From: Nitrosomonas nitrosa | GTDB taxonomy: Bacteria; Pseudomonadota; Gammaproteobacteria; Burkholderiales; Nitrosomonadaceae | Reading direction: 5' to 3' | DNA: 64,000 bases | Assembly (NCBI RefSeq): GCF_003051105.1 | Contig: NZ_QAOO01000005.1 | Span: 109,814-173,813 of the forward strand | Shown: positions 36,715 through 47,600 of the stretch, in pieces | How the letters are laid out: each line of letters begins with the position of its first letter | Numbering within the stretch: position 1 is the first letter of the stretch | Translations under genes and position numbers: made by a program | Notes under the pieces: model-generated | Seen by the model: only the letters and a program-made list of their open reading frames with translations | Databases searched by the model: none | Told to the model about the DNA's origin: nothing

Positions 36715-39458
36715 AATACTATTGCTGCGACCAGCGGCGCCTTGAAATCGTCAAACTGCATGGCACGCTCAATGGTTTGGAGTATTTGGAAGTCCATGAC
36801 AGCGGCTTGGCGGGCGATCCAATGCGTCAGCTCACGTTGTTCCTCAAATTTTTGCGTCCCGTGCCGGTGTTGAGCGCGGATCAGTTTCGTATCACGGGCG
36901 GCGAACGGGTCAAGATAGTGGGTATCGAATGGGTCGCCGTTGCGGATAACCTGCCTGCAGGCGAGCCGCCGGCTTTAGTGGATGGGCTGGCGCCCCTCAA
37001 TGAATTTTTGGTGATTCGTACACAATCTTATGGTGATTTCTCACGGTACACACTCAGCCTGGTGAGTAGCCCGAGTAGTGAGAGTCCACCAGCCGGCTTC
37101 GATCCCCGTCTGAGCGAAATTTCATTTTCGTTCAAGGTACAGTGTGAATCAGATTTTGATTGCGCTTCATCTATTTCTTGTCCCAGTCCGCCAGAAGATC
37201 GCCCCCGATTGGATTATCTGGCCAAGGATTACGCCAGTTTCCGCCGACTCATGCTGGATCGCTTGCATGTGCTGATGCCCGAATGGCAAGGCCGCAACCC
37301 GGCCGATATCGGGGTAACCTTGGTCGAGTTGCTGGCCTATGTTGGAGACCAGCTTTCCTATCAACAGGATGCCGTTGCCACGGAAGCTTATCTTGGCACA
37401 GCACGTAAGCGGACCTCTTTGCGGCGGCATGCTCGGTTGGTCGATTACGCGGTGCACGAGGGATGTAATGCGCGCGCGTGGGTGCGTGTATTTGTCAACG
37501 ATAATGGCGTGACCATACCCGCGCGGACATCCTTGCTGACACGTGTAGCCAACATGCCTGATCGACTGGTGCCAGGAAGCGATCAATGGCGTCATGCACT
37601 GGCAAGCGGAGTGGAAGTTTTCGAGACGATTGAAGATACTTTGCTCTATCAGGCGCATGAGCGCATGGTTTTTTACACATGGGGCGAGCGTGAATGCTGT
37701 TTGCCAAAGGGCGCAAAATATGCAACGCTGCTCGGACATTTTCCCAACCTCAAGGCCGGTGACGTGTTGGTATTTGCAGAAGAACGCGGGCCGCGTACCG
37801 GATTCGTCGAGGATGCGGATCGGAATCATCGCTGGTCGGTGAGGTTGGTCGATGTCCGTCTGAGCCAGGATCCTTCCGGCGGACTCTTCTTGCCGATACC
37901 CAACAATAATCCACTAGACGTGACCGAAATCCATTGGGCAGAGGAGGATGCTTTGCCATTTCCGTTATGCCTATCCACCCTCACAGATCACGATCACGGT
38001 GCGATCTTTCTCGATGAAATCAGCGCAGTTTATGGCAATATCGTATTGGCCGATCATGGCCGGACATTGACCGGTGAAGCATTGGGCCAAGTGCCGGCTT
38101 CGTATCTCACGGTTGCTTCCGTCACTGATGAGTTAAGCTGTCAACGCCCACCGCTAAAAACAATACCGCCTCGTTTTCGGCCGAGATTGGCGGAACGCCC
38201 ACTCACTCATGCGTTACCACTGGCTACAATGCCATTGTTCAGCTTTACCGCCACGGCTGCAATCGAGACAGCCTTGCAAACGCGCACTTATGCGCCAGCC
38301 TTGCAGCATGCATTACAGTCACACGGTATTGTCTTGCAAGCGAGTTTCGTCGTGGTACAAGGCGGAGACGGTGTTTGGTCGGTAGCCGATGGTAAGCATG
38401 CCTATGGTCTACATTTGGCCGGTGGCGATATACGGGTGACCGCCTTCACGGTACCCGCCCGATTGATGACCGTTGCCGAGCCAAGGCGAGCCCGTCCTGC
38501 CATTGTGTTGGCAAGTGAGTACCAGGGCATTCCCGCAACTTGGCAGCCGAGATTAGATTTACTTGCAAGTGATGCGAACGCGAATGAATTCGTCGTAGAG
38601 AGCGAACAAGATGGCACTGCTTTTCTACGTTTTGGAGACGATGTGCATGGCAAGCGGCCAGATAGCGGCACGATTTTCACGGCAACGTACCGTATTGGGA
38701 ATGGCACGTCTGGCAATATCGGCTTGGAGTCGATCGCGCATATTGTCAGTAACGATGCACGCTTGCTGCGGGCAACGAATCCTCTGCCTGCGCAAGGCGG
38801 CACCGAACCGGAAAGTGCAGAAGATATCAAACGCGATGCTCCCGAGGCTTTTCGTATCCAAGAACGGGCGGTGACACCGGAAGATTATGCCGAAGTCGCG
38901 GAACGCCATCCTAGCGTGCAACGCGCAGCAGCGACATTTCGTTGGACGGGCAGTTGGTATACCGTGTTTCTCACGGTCGACCGCAAAGGGGGAGCGGAGG
39001 TCGATGCTGTTTATGAGCAGACCCTCCGAGATCATATCGAACGTTATCGAATGGCCGGTTATGATCTGGAAATCGATGGGCCACGCTATATCCCCCTGGA
39101 ATTGAGTATGACAGTGTGCGTGAAGCCAGACTATTTTCGTGCCGATGTGCGTGCGGCATTGATGCGAGTTTTCAGCCGTGGCTGGCTGGCCGATGGATCA
39201 CGTGCGCTATTTCATCCTGATCAATTTACCTTTGGTCAGCCAGTTTATCTGAGCAGACTCTATGAAGCAGCGCAGTCGGTACAAGGCGTAGCATCGGTCG
39301 CAATAACGATTTTCCAGCAATTGCGCACACCTCCCGACCCTAAACCTTTGGAGGATGGCGTGCTGACGGTAGGGCGGCTCGAGATCGCTAGGCTGGATAA
39401 CGATCCCAATTACCCTGAGCGCGGGGTTCTGAAACTGTCGATGGGAGGCGGTAAATGA
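36711..39458 (+). CDS. Baseplate J-family wedge protein (Pvc11/Afp11-type)
   Basis: 915 residues, a large gp6/baseplate-J-like wedge component. DRPRLDYLAKDYASFRRLMLDRL and VTLVELLAYVGDQLSYQQDAVATEAYL are hallmark segments (about 165-230). The baseplate-J core lies near 610-760 (FLRFGDDVHGKRPDSG, TATYRIGNGTSGNIG, ERAVTPEDYAEVAERHPSVQRA). It overlaps neighbours by 4 bp at both ends. Confidence 0.92.
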   Translation: MKYYCCDQRRLEIVKLHGTLNGLEYLEVHDSGLAGDPMRQLTLFLKFLRPVPVLSADQFRITGGERVKIVGIEWVAVADNLPAGEPPALVDGLAPLNEFLVIRTQSYGDFSRYTLSLVSSPSSESPPAGFDPRLSEISFSFKVQCESDFDCASSISCPSPPEDRPRLDYLAKDYASFRRLMLDRLHVLMPEWQGRNPADIGVTLVELLAYVGDQLSYQQDAVATEAYLGTARKRTSLRRHARLVDYAVHEGCNARAWVRVFVNDNGVTIPARTSLLTRVANMPDRLVPGSDQWRHALASGVEVFETIEDTLLYQAHERMVFYTWGERECCLPKGAKYATLLGHFPNLKAGDVLVFAEERGPRTGFVEDADRNHRWSVRLVDVRLSQDPSGGLFLPIPNNNPLDVTEIHWAEEDALPFPLCLSTLTDHDHGAIFLDEISAVYGNIVLADHGRTLTGEALGQVPASYLTVASVTDELSCQRPPLKTIPPRFRPRLAERPLTHALPLATMPLFSFTATAAIETALQTRTYAPALQHALQSHGIVLQASFVVVQGGDGVWSVADGKHAYGLHLAGGDIRVTAFTVPARLMTVAEPRRARPAIVLASEYQGIPATWQPRLDLLASDANANEFVVESEQDGTAFLRFGDDVHGKRPDSGTIFTATYRIGNGTSGNIGLESIAHIVSNDARLLRATNPLPAQGGTEPESAEDIKRDAPEAFRIQERAVTPEDYAEVAERHPSVQRAAATFRWTGSWYTVFLTVDRKGGAEVDAVYEQTLRDHIERYRMAGYDLEIDGPRYIPLELSMTVCVKPDYFRADVRAALMRVFSRGWLADGSRALFHPDQFTFGQPVYLSRLYEAAQSVQGVASVAITIFQQLRTPPDPKPLEDGVLTVGRLEIARLDNDPNYPERGVLKLSMGGGK

Positions 39459-42439
39459 GCGGAAATCCAATGCAACAAGATAACCTGCAAGATGCATGTG
39501 GATGTTGTGAAGGCATCAACCTGCAGTCACCCGTTGAGCTGTATAATCGTCCAGGTCTTACTGTCATAGCATACCGTATCGGAACCCATCATCAGATACT
39601 TGCTAGCCTGCAAGCTCGATTGTCATTCAAGGCGCTTCCGGCGCTCGTAAAATTACGTACCCGGGATCGGGACGATTTTTCGATTGCCCTACTGGATGCC
39701 TATGCCTGCATGGCGGATGTGCTGAGTTTCTATCAAGAGCGGTTGGCCAATGAATCTTATCTGCGAACTGCTGGTGAGCGCTTATCCTTGAGCGCACTTG
39801 CCCGGCTGATAGGCTATCGGCTTAAGCCGGGCATCGCTGCAGAAACCTATCTGGCATTTACGCTTGAAGAGCCTCCACTACAATCCGTCAATGACGATCC
39901 CAAGCAGGCGAGTGGTGTACCAGAGAACGTAACCCTGCCGATCGGCATTAAAGTCCAAAGCGTGCCGCAATCCGACGAAACGCCACAAATCTTCGAAACG
40001 GTGGAATCGATCGAAGCTCGGCCAACATGGAATGTGTTTAAAGCAAGAACACACGAGATGGTTATCCCTGCGTTTGGGACGCAGATCGTATACTTGAAGG
40101 GAACTGCCAACCAACTGAAAGCAGGAGACGCTTTGCTGTTCGTCGGAAGCGAGCGCGAGCTCGATTCCGGCAGTGAACGATGGGATTTCAGGCGGATACT
40201 GAGTGTCACGCTGGATAGCGAAGCTGGCCACACTATCGTGGCATTGGAACGAGGCTTGGGCACGGCTTCTCCTTTTGTGGCGCCTGCAGCCAATCCTAAA
40301 GTTTTTGCACTGCGCTTGCGTGCTTCGCTATTTGGTCATAATGCGCCTGACTGGCGTGTGATGTCCGATGACATCAAGCGAGGCTACCTGGAGCTGCCTG
40401 ACGGTGCTACCGTAACCGATACGCAGTGGCCGGGTTTCACTATCGCTGATATTTCCGATCCACCTACCAGTACTCCTACGGGAACGGGGCTTTATGGCGA
40501 ATATTTCGATACCAGAAATTTGACCGACCGCAAGCTTAGCCGTATCGATACTACAATCAATTTTGACTGGGGAGCCGGTTCGCCCGATCCGCTGATTGGC
40601 GCAAACACTTTTTCGGTACGCTGGACAGGTTGGGTGCATACACCGGTGACGGGGATTTATACTTTTTATACCACCTCTGACGATGGCGTGCGGTTATGGG
40701 TGAACAACCATCTGCTGATCAATAACTGGACAGACCATGGCGTCACTGAGAACAGCGGGAGTATTTCGCTCACTGCAGGAAATAAATACGATATCAAATT
40801 AGAATTTTATGAAAATACTGGTGCAGCGGTCATTAAGCTCTCTTGGGCACCACCAGGGCAAAGCAAGCAGATTATTCCACAATCGCAGCTCTATCCGCGC
40901 AATATCCATACCTTGCATCTGGATGCCGTGTATCCTCAAATCGTGCCGGATAGCTGGCTGGTATTATCCATACCCGAATACCAGGAGCTCTATCAGGTGG
41001 TGACGGCAGGGGAAGATGCGCGGGCACGTTTTATGCTAACAGGCAAAACGACACGATTGACCGTCAAGGGTGAGAATTTGCGCGAATTATTTAACGAACG
41101 GGTACGCGAAACAGCCGTGTTTGCCGGTAGCGAGTTGCTGGAATTGACTGAAACACCGATTACCACCGATGTGGCAGGCGACTCGTTGCGTATTGATCGC
41201 AAGGCTGAAACCCTAATGCCCAAGCGTTCACTGATTCTCAGTGGCATGACCACCGAGGGCGCAGAAGAGAGTGAGATATTGACGCTACTCAAGGTGGAAT
41301 CGGATGGCGAGAACAGCCGTTTGTTCTTCACGACTGCGCTGCAGCATCGTTATCGGCGTGATTCAGTCAGGGTCTATGCGAATGTTGCCCGGGCAACGCA
41401 TGGAGAAACCGTTCAACAAACCCTGGGGAGCGGCAGCGCTCGTCAGGCGCATCAGCGTTTTGATCTCAAGCATGCACCGCTTACTCATATTGCTGCGGAC
41501 ACTGAATCGGGTGCTAAGCCAGCATTGGAGGTTCGGGTCAATGATGTACTTTGGCACGAAACCGCTACGCTTTATGATGCCAAGGCCAATGATGCTTCTT
41601 ATGTGTTGCATACCGATGAATATGGCACGGGTACGATTCAATTCGGAGATGGCCGGCACGGCGCCCGATTGCCGACAGGTCAAGAGAATGTACGAGCCAA
41701 GTACCGCAAGGGAATTGGACGGGCTGGCAATCTGCAGGCTGGCCAACTTTCACAATTACTTACCCGTCCTCTTGGTTTAAAGGCGGTGAGTAATCCTTTG
41801 GCTGCAAGCGGGGGTGTCGATGCTGACAGTATCGATCATGCACGACGCAACATGCCGCTAGGCGTGCGTACGTTAGGACGTGTGGTGTCATTACAAGATT
41901 ACGAGGATTTTGCGCGGGCTTACCCCGGGGTCGCTAAGGCAAAGGCTGCGGTACTGAATACCCGCGCTGGGCGGACTATCGTCATCACCGTTGCCGGTGA
42001 AGAAGGTGAGATGCTGTCTGATTCGATACTGACCAAGTTACTCAATTCGCTCAAAAAGAATGGTGATCCGTTGGTGCGATGCGAGGTTGCAGTCTACCAG
42101 CTTGCAACCTTCCGTTTGGCCATGCGAATCAAGCTTCATCCAGATCATGAGCGCGATATTGTCATGAAGCAGGTGGAAATGGCATTGCGCACGGCTTTTT
42201 CGTTTGATGCACGCGATTTTGGGCAATGGGTTGCCCGATCCGAAATCATCGCCGCTACACAAACCGTAAAGGGCGTCATGGGTGTCGATTTGGATCGTTT
42301 TTACCGGGGAGTGGCGATAACGCTGGAGGGCCAACTGGCACCCCACTCGGCCACAGTTGATGGGTTTGGTAATGCAGTGGCAGCCGAGCTATTGCTGCTT
42401 GATGATGCGCCGTTCGATTATCTGGAGGAAATGCCATGA
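39455..42439 (+). CDS. Second baseplate J-family protein with inserted PA14 domain (Pvc12/Afp12-type)
   Basis: 994 residues. An N-terminal wedge region (about 60-135; LRTRDRDDFSIALLDAYACMADVLSFYQERLANESYLRTA) and a C-terminal baseplate-J core (about 720-860; TIQFGDGRHGARLPTG, RTLGRVVSLQDYEDFARAYPG) frame an insertion at about 344-480. That insertion is a PA14 domain: GLYGEYFDTRNL, FSVRWTGWVHTPVTGIYTFY, TSDDGVRLWVNN and IKLEFYENTGAAVIKLSW. PA14 domains bind carbohydrate in adhesins and glycosidases. The gene is coupled to both neighbours by 4-bp overlaps. Confidence 0.9.
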   Translation: MSGNPMQQDNLQDACGCCEGINLQSPVELYNRPGLTVIAYRIGTHHQILASLQARLSFKALPALVKLRTRDRDDFSIALLDAYACMADVLSFYQERLANESYLRTAGERLSLSALARLIGYRLKPGIAAETYLAFTLEEPPLQSVNDDPKQASGVPENVTLPIGIKVQSVPQSDETPQIFETVESIEARPTWNVFKARTHEMVIPAFGTQIVYLKGTANQLKAGDALLFVGSERELDSGSERWDFRRILSVTLDSEAGHTIVALERGLGTASPFVAPAANPKVFALRLRASLFGHNAPDWRVMSDDIKRGYLELPDGATVTDTQWPGFTIADISDPPTSTPTGTGLYGEYFDTRNLTDRKLSRIDTTINFDWGAGSPDPLIGANTFSVRWTGWVHTPVTGIYTFYTTSDDGVRLWVNNHLLINNWTDHGVTENSGSISLTAGNKYDIKLEFYENTGAAVIKLSWAPPGQSKQIIPQSQLYPRNIHTLHLDAVYPQIVPDSWLVLSIPEYQELYQVVTAGEDARARFMLTGKTTRLTVKGENLRELFNERVRETAVFAGSELLELTETPITTDVAGDSLRIDRKAETLMPKRSLILSGMTTEGAEESEILTLLKVESDGENSRLFFTTALQHRYRRDSVRVYANVARATHGETVQQTLGSGSARQAHQRFDLKHAPLTHIAADTESGAKPALEVRVNDVLWHETATLYDAKANDASYVLHTDEYGTGTIQFGDGRHGARLPTGQENVRAKYRKGIGRAGNLQAGQLSQLLTRPLGLKAVSNPLAASGGVDADSIDHARRNMPLGVRTLGRVVSLQDYEDFARAYPGVAKAKAAVLNTRAGRTIVITVAGEEGEMLSDSILTKLLNSLKKNGDPLVRCEVAVYQLATFRLAMRIKLHPDHERDIVMKQVEMALRTAFSFDARDFGQWVARSEIIAATQTVKGVMGVDLDRFYRGVAITLEGQLAPHSATVDGFGNAVAAELLLLDDAPFDYLEEMP

Positions 42440-44490
42440 ATACGACAGCTGAACGCCTGTATGCGTTATTACCTGCTATTCACCGTATTCGCGATGCGGA
42501 ACAAGGCTATCCACTCCGTGAGTTGCTGGCTGTTATTGCCGAGCAGGTTGCAGCTTTCGAGGAAAACCTTGAACAACTCTATGATGACCAATTTATTGAA
42601 ACATGCGCGCCTTGGGTGGCGCCTTATATCGGGGATCTAATCGGTTATCGTACCTTGCACGGTGTCGTGCCCAGCGTAGCGTCTCCGCGTGCGGATGTGG
42701 CGAACACGATTCGTTATCGTCGCCGCAAAGGTACAGCTACCATGCTGGAGCAACTGGCGCGCGATGTGACCGGCTGGCCGGCGCGGGCGGTAGAATATTT
42801 TCAGTTACTGGGCTGGAGCCAGCATATGAATCATCTTCGCCACCATGCTTATTATGCGCCTGATTTGCGGCGTGCAGAGGCGTTACTCTGGCGTGGCAGT
42901 GCATTCGATACCTTTGCCCATACGGTGGATGTACGGCATATCAGCGCCGGGGCAGGGCGGCATAATATCCCAAATATTGGTCTTACGCTGTGGCGGGTCC
43001 GGGCTTTTCAGCTAACCCGCTCACCTGCAGTGGAAGATCCTGATATAGGCAGCGGCTTGCGCTTTCGCTTCAATCCACTCGGTGTAGATCTTGCCCTTTA
43101 TAACACGCCGGAAACGGAAGAAGTGATCAGTCATTTGGCTGAACCGCGCAATGTTCCGCTGCCGCTTACTCATCGCTGGCTCAAGGGGCATCTTGATGAC
43201 TATTATGGTCCAGATAAGAGTCTTTGGGTGGAGCTGGATGAGAATCCACCGCAATTGATCACTAGCAATCGTATTCATATTTGCGATTTGAGTGATGTGA
43301 AGGATGGCGGGGGCAATGTCATCGCTTGGGCACACCAACCGGCTGCAGGCTCTGGTCTGGTCGCCATCGATCCGGTATTGGGTCGTCTTGCTTTCGCCGA
43401 TGTGCCCGCCACTCTGCCGCTCGTAAGCTTCCACTATGGTTTTCCCATTGCGATTGGTGGTGGAGAATATGAGCGCAGCGATCCTGCCGTACACGTGGCG
43501 CCTGTACAAGCCATTCAAGGCGGATCGGTCTTACAACCTGCGTTCAATACGATTCAGAACGGTGGCACGGTAGCAGTCCAGGATAGCCGCCGCTACGTGG
43601 AAACGCCCACCGTGAAAGTTGATGCGGGCAAGACGGTCATTGTGCGAGCGATTAACGGCACACGACCATTGTTGGTTGCCAACGGCGACATCGAACTCGA
43701 TCTTGGTGCGGAAGCCACACTCATTCTGGACGGTTGGGTCATCCAGGGCGGAACATTGACGATGCCAGCGTTTGCCGATGCACAACCACGTTATCTCATC
43801 TTGCGCGATTGTACTTTGGTTCCAGGCCCACGCACTCAAGGCGGTGGCGCACCCCCGCAAGCGGACGACCCTGGTTTGGTGGTTCATCATCCTTTCACCA
43901 AAATTGAACTGGAGCGGTGCATCACTGCGCCATTGCATATTGCAGAAGAAGTGGAAATCTCATTACATGATTGCATCGTCGATGCCACTGCCCATGATCT
44001 TATCGCCTATCGTGCCCCTGGAGCAGATGTGCTTGCACCGGGTGGCGCAATGACGTTGGAAAGTTGCACAGTAATCGGCAAAGTCCATACGCAACAATTG
44101 ACGCTCGCGAGCGATTGCTTGTTCGTGGCTGCGCTGGCCTTGGGCGGTGATGTGTGGAAAGCACCCCTCTGGGTTGAGCGACGACAGCAGGGTTGCGTGC
44201 GTTTCTCGTATATTCCGCCTGGATCACGTACGCCACACCGCTATCGTTGCCAACCAGAGGAAGGGGATCAGCAAATCCGGCCACACTTTACTTCGCTGCG
44301 CTATGGCGATCCAGGTTATGGCCAGTTGCGTCAGGTAACCTCGGACAAGATACGCCGTGGGGCGCACGACGAGAGCGAAATGGGTGTGTTGCACGGGTTA
44401 TACCAGCCACAGCGCGAGACTAACTTGCATGTACGCGTGGAGGAATACCTGCGTTTTGGTCTGGCAACGGGGCTGATTTATGGAAGCTAA
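42436..44490 (+). CDS. Tail-I-like baseplate protein with beta-helix-like C-terminus
   Basis: 684 residues. The N-terminal 180 resemble phage tail protein I (LYALLPAIHRIRDAEQGYPLRELLAVIAEQVAAFEENLEQLYDD, then ETCAPWVAPYIGDLIGY), the wedge subunit that connects fibres. The middle carries IHICDLSDVKDG and beta-rich stretches. About 380-560 looks like a parallel beta-helix with short rungs (VNAGKTV-like, TLILDGWVIQGG, YLILRDCTLVPG, LERCITAPLHI). It may serve as the fibre attachment or as a wedge extension. Confidence 0.82.
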   Translation: MNTTAERLYALLPAIHRIRDAEQGYPLRELLAVIAEQVAAFEENLEQLYDDQFIETCAPWVAPYIGDLIGYRTLHGVVPSVASPRADVANTIRYRRRKGTATMLEQLARDVTGWPARAVEYFQLLGWSQHMNHLRHHAYYAPDLRRAEALLWRGSAFDTFAHTVDVRHISAGAGRHNIPNIGLTLWRVRAFQLTRSPAVEDPDIGSGLRFRFNPLGVDLALYNTPETEEVISHLAEPRNVPLPLTHRWLKGHLDDYYGPDKSLWVELDENPPQLITSNRIHICDLSDVKDGGGNVIAWAHQPAAGSGLVAIDPVLGRLAFADVPATLPLVSFHYGFPIAIGGGEYERSDPAVHVAPVQAIQGGSVLQPAFNTIQNGGTVAVQDSRRYVETPTVKVDAGKTVIVRAINGTRPLLVANGDIELDLGAEATLILDGWVIQGGTLTMPAFADAQPRYLILRDCTLVPGPRTQGGGAPPQADDPGLVVHHPFTKIELERCITAPLHIAEEVEISLHDCIVDATAHDLIAYRAPGADVLAPGGAMTLESCTVIGKVHTQQLTLASDCLFVAALALGGDVWKAPLWVERRQQGCVRFSYIPPGSRTPHRYRCQPEEGDQQIRPHFTSLRYGDPGYGQLRQVTSDKIRRGAHDESEMGVLHGLYQPQRETNLHVRVEEYLRFGLATGLIYGS

Positions 44491-44655
44491 GGGATAAAAG
44501 GATGTCAGTATTCTGGACAAATCGTTTTTATAGTTCAAGAGATAGAAGCCCAGAAACAGACTGAAAGCGGGTACTGCTGGAACGAGAAAAATAAATTTTT
44601 TCAGAAACGCCTTTAAAGATTATAGATTGGCCGTTATCACAATAAGGAGAATTGT

Positions 44656-47600
44656 ATGAGCGGAGACTACAGCCGGATTCGCTTTAAACCGGAAAACGAT
44701 TTTGCAGGCGTTTTGATGCAGCAGGGGCGGGTGCAACTGGATTCGGATTGGAACGAGTGGGTAGCGGCGTTGGATCGGCGCATTCGCGCGGAAAGCGTGG
44801 ATACGTTTGGCGTACAGCCGACACCGGGAATGATAGGTGTTGCCGTCGTTTCTCCGCAAACGCCCGACGCTTTCAAGATCGAGGCAGCGGGCGGCAATAT
44901 CACTATTGGCCGTGGGCGGATGTATGTGGATGGGTTGCTGGCGGAAAATCATGGCGGAGGGGCGGTAGAATTTGATCCGGTGCTTGCCGAATTACGCGGA
45001 CAGACGGCACTCGGGTATGACCAACAGCCTTATTTCCCTGCCCCACCTGCACTTCCCGCTGGGGGTCCCCATCTCGCTTATCTGGAAGTATGGCAACGTG
45101 AACTGACTTATCTGCAACACCCTCAGATCATCGAGAATGCGGTCGGTGTGGATACGACCACACGTTGGCAAACCGTCTGGCAGGTACGCTTTCTCGGCAA
45201 TATTGGTACTGCTGATTGCAAAACCCCGGATGACCAATTTTCCGCATGGCAAACGCTGATTCGCCCTTCTGCCGGTCGCATGTCCATCAAGGCGGAAGGC
45301 GTGCCGCCTGACCTCGATCCTTGCGAGTTACCACCAAGCGGTGGTTATCGCGGACTGGAAAATCAACTTTATCGCATCGAGATTCACGATGAGGGTGTTG
45401 TGGGCGTGGCAACCTTCAAATGGTCGCGTGATAACGCCAGTGTGGCGAGCAATGTAGTCGAAATCGTCTCTCACACTGCGGCCAGCACCGAACTCAAACT
45501 AGCGAGTTTAGGCCGTGATACCGTACTACGCTTCAATACCGGGGACTGGGTGGAAATACTCGACGACCGGCGCGAACTCAGCGGAGAAAATGGCGACCCT
45601 GCGCTACGGCGCGGCGAAATGCGCAAAATTACTGTGGATGACGCCAAGCAAACCATCCAATTCGCTCCAGCGTTGCCGGTTGATCTGATTCCTGCTGGTG
45701 GGGACGACACGTTGACCAGTCGCCATACACGTGTACGGCGCTGGGATCAGCAGGGCATTGTGCGCGATGCGGATGACAATGAAATCATCAACCTCGATAT
45801 GGCGGGGAGTTCGGGGGTGATTCCGGTACCCGCGGCCGGGGTGTGGGTGGTACTGGAGAAGGGCATTCAAGTTCAGTTCAGTCTCGATCCCGCTGGTGAT
45901 GGATTCCGCTGCGGCGATTATTGGATGTCGGCTGCACGAACGAACGACACTTCGGTGGAAACATTTAATGATGCACCGCCTCGAGGCATCCATCGCCATT
46001 ATGCACGCCTTGCTCTCGTTACTTTTCCCGATACGGAACAAGACTGTCGTACGCACTGGCCGCCGGCATGTGGGGGATGCTGTACCATTACCGTCGCACC
46101 CGGTGAAAGCATCCAAGCTGCATTGGATGCTTTACCCACCGAAGGGGGATGCGTATGCTTGAAAACCGGTGTTCACCTTGTCGCAACGCCGATCGAAATT
46201 CGCGCTTCCCGGATTATTCTGCAAGGGGAAGGGCCCGGTGCCATCGTTCGATCGAGCAGTCCCTCGCAGGTATTGCAAATTGGCGTTAACGCTCTGGTAA
46301 CCGACATCGTTGTGAAGAGTATCCGATTTGAGACGGCTCGCACCATCGATATGGGCATGCTACTGTATGCCGATAGTTGCTCAAGACTCCGCATCGAGCA
46401 TTGTGAATTAGTCGTTACTGCGAGCACATTCACCAGTCAGGTAGGTTGCTACCTCAACAATGTGACGGATGTCACCATTGCTGGTAACCGCTTGCAGAAT
46501 CTGCTCTATGGTATCTGGCTGGGTGAGTATCGCGGACGCATGTTGATCAGCAACAATGTTATTAGCGGCCAAGTCGGTGAAGCTGCGGCCGGTAACTTCT
46601 CATTGGGTCAATATGGCATCCGCGCAAATCCTGAGGAAGCGATGCCCTGTCATATTGAGAACAATATGATCGACCATTTCTGGATCGGGATACATGTGGG
46701 GTATTACGCAGCCGGTTCCGTTATCATCGGCAATCGTATTCGTCGAAGTGGTTTTACCTCTGAAGCACCAGAACCTCCACCAACCGATACTGCATCGCTA
46801 CGCCAATATCTTGATACCCGTTTTTATGCCATTACTGTCGAAGCGGCCGATTGCGAAGTGCGCCGCAACGATATCGACCTGAACTCCCCCTTGTGGGGCG
46901 GTATTCTTGTCAGTTCGGCTGAGGTGACGGTAGCCGCAAATTGTTTGCATAGTTTCTTTAGGCCCAACCAATTGCTGGTACCCGCCAGTATTTATTGCTT
47001 ACCGAGTGCTCAACAGGGAAGTGCTGCGGATCACATTACGCTTAGCGACAATCATCTGCAGGGACCCCAAGTGGGTATCGTCATCTCACGTATCAACGAT
47101 GCGATCGTGAGCAGGAATGTTATCGATGGGGAAGGGGGTGGGTGGTATGGCGTACGGCTCGATGACTGCCATCATAGCTGTGTGCAGGATAATATGTTGC
47201 AAGCGGTATTCTTTGCGTTGCATAGTACGGAAGGTGAGCATAATCATTTACTCGGCAATCATATTGATCAGGTTGTGACCGGGATTACCGCAACGCAGGA
47301 ATTGAATTTGGAGATCAGTGACAATCATCTGCAATCCTGCATCATGACGGGTATCACGCTGTTCGCGCGCGGATCGACCGCTTTACTGGATAACCGTCTG
47401 ATGAATTGTGGCTATTCGCCCGCTTTATCCATGGCGCTGGCCGTTTTCTCGGAAGAATTGATGGTGAGTGAGGGTGCGATGGTGCGTATTGATGGCTGCG
47501 AAGTGCTCGATACCGGCATTTCCGCGGACGGTAGTCAAGTGACAGCGGTGCGTGCGCTGGGTATGGTGGGTTGGGTGCCGGCTCTGCAGGCGATCAATAA

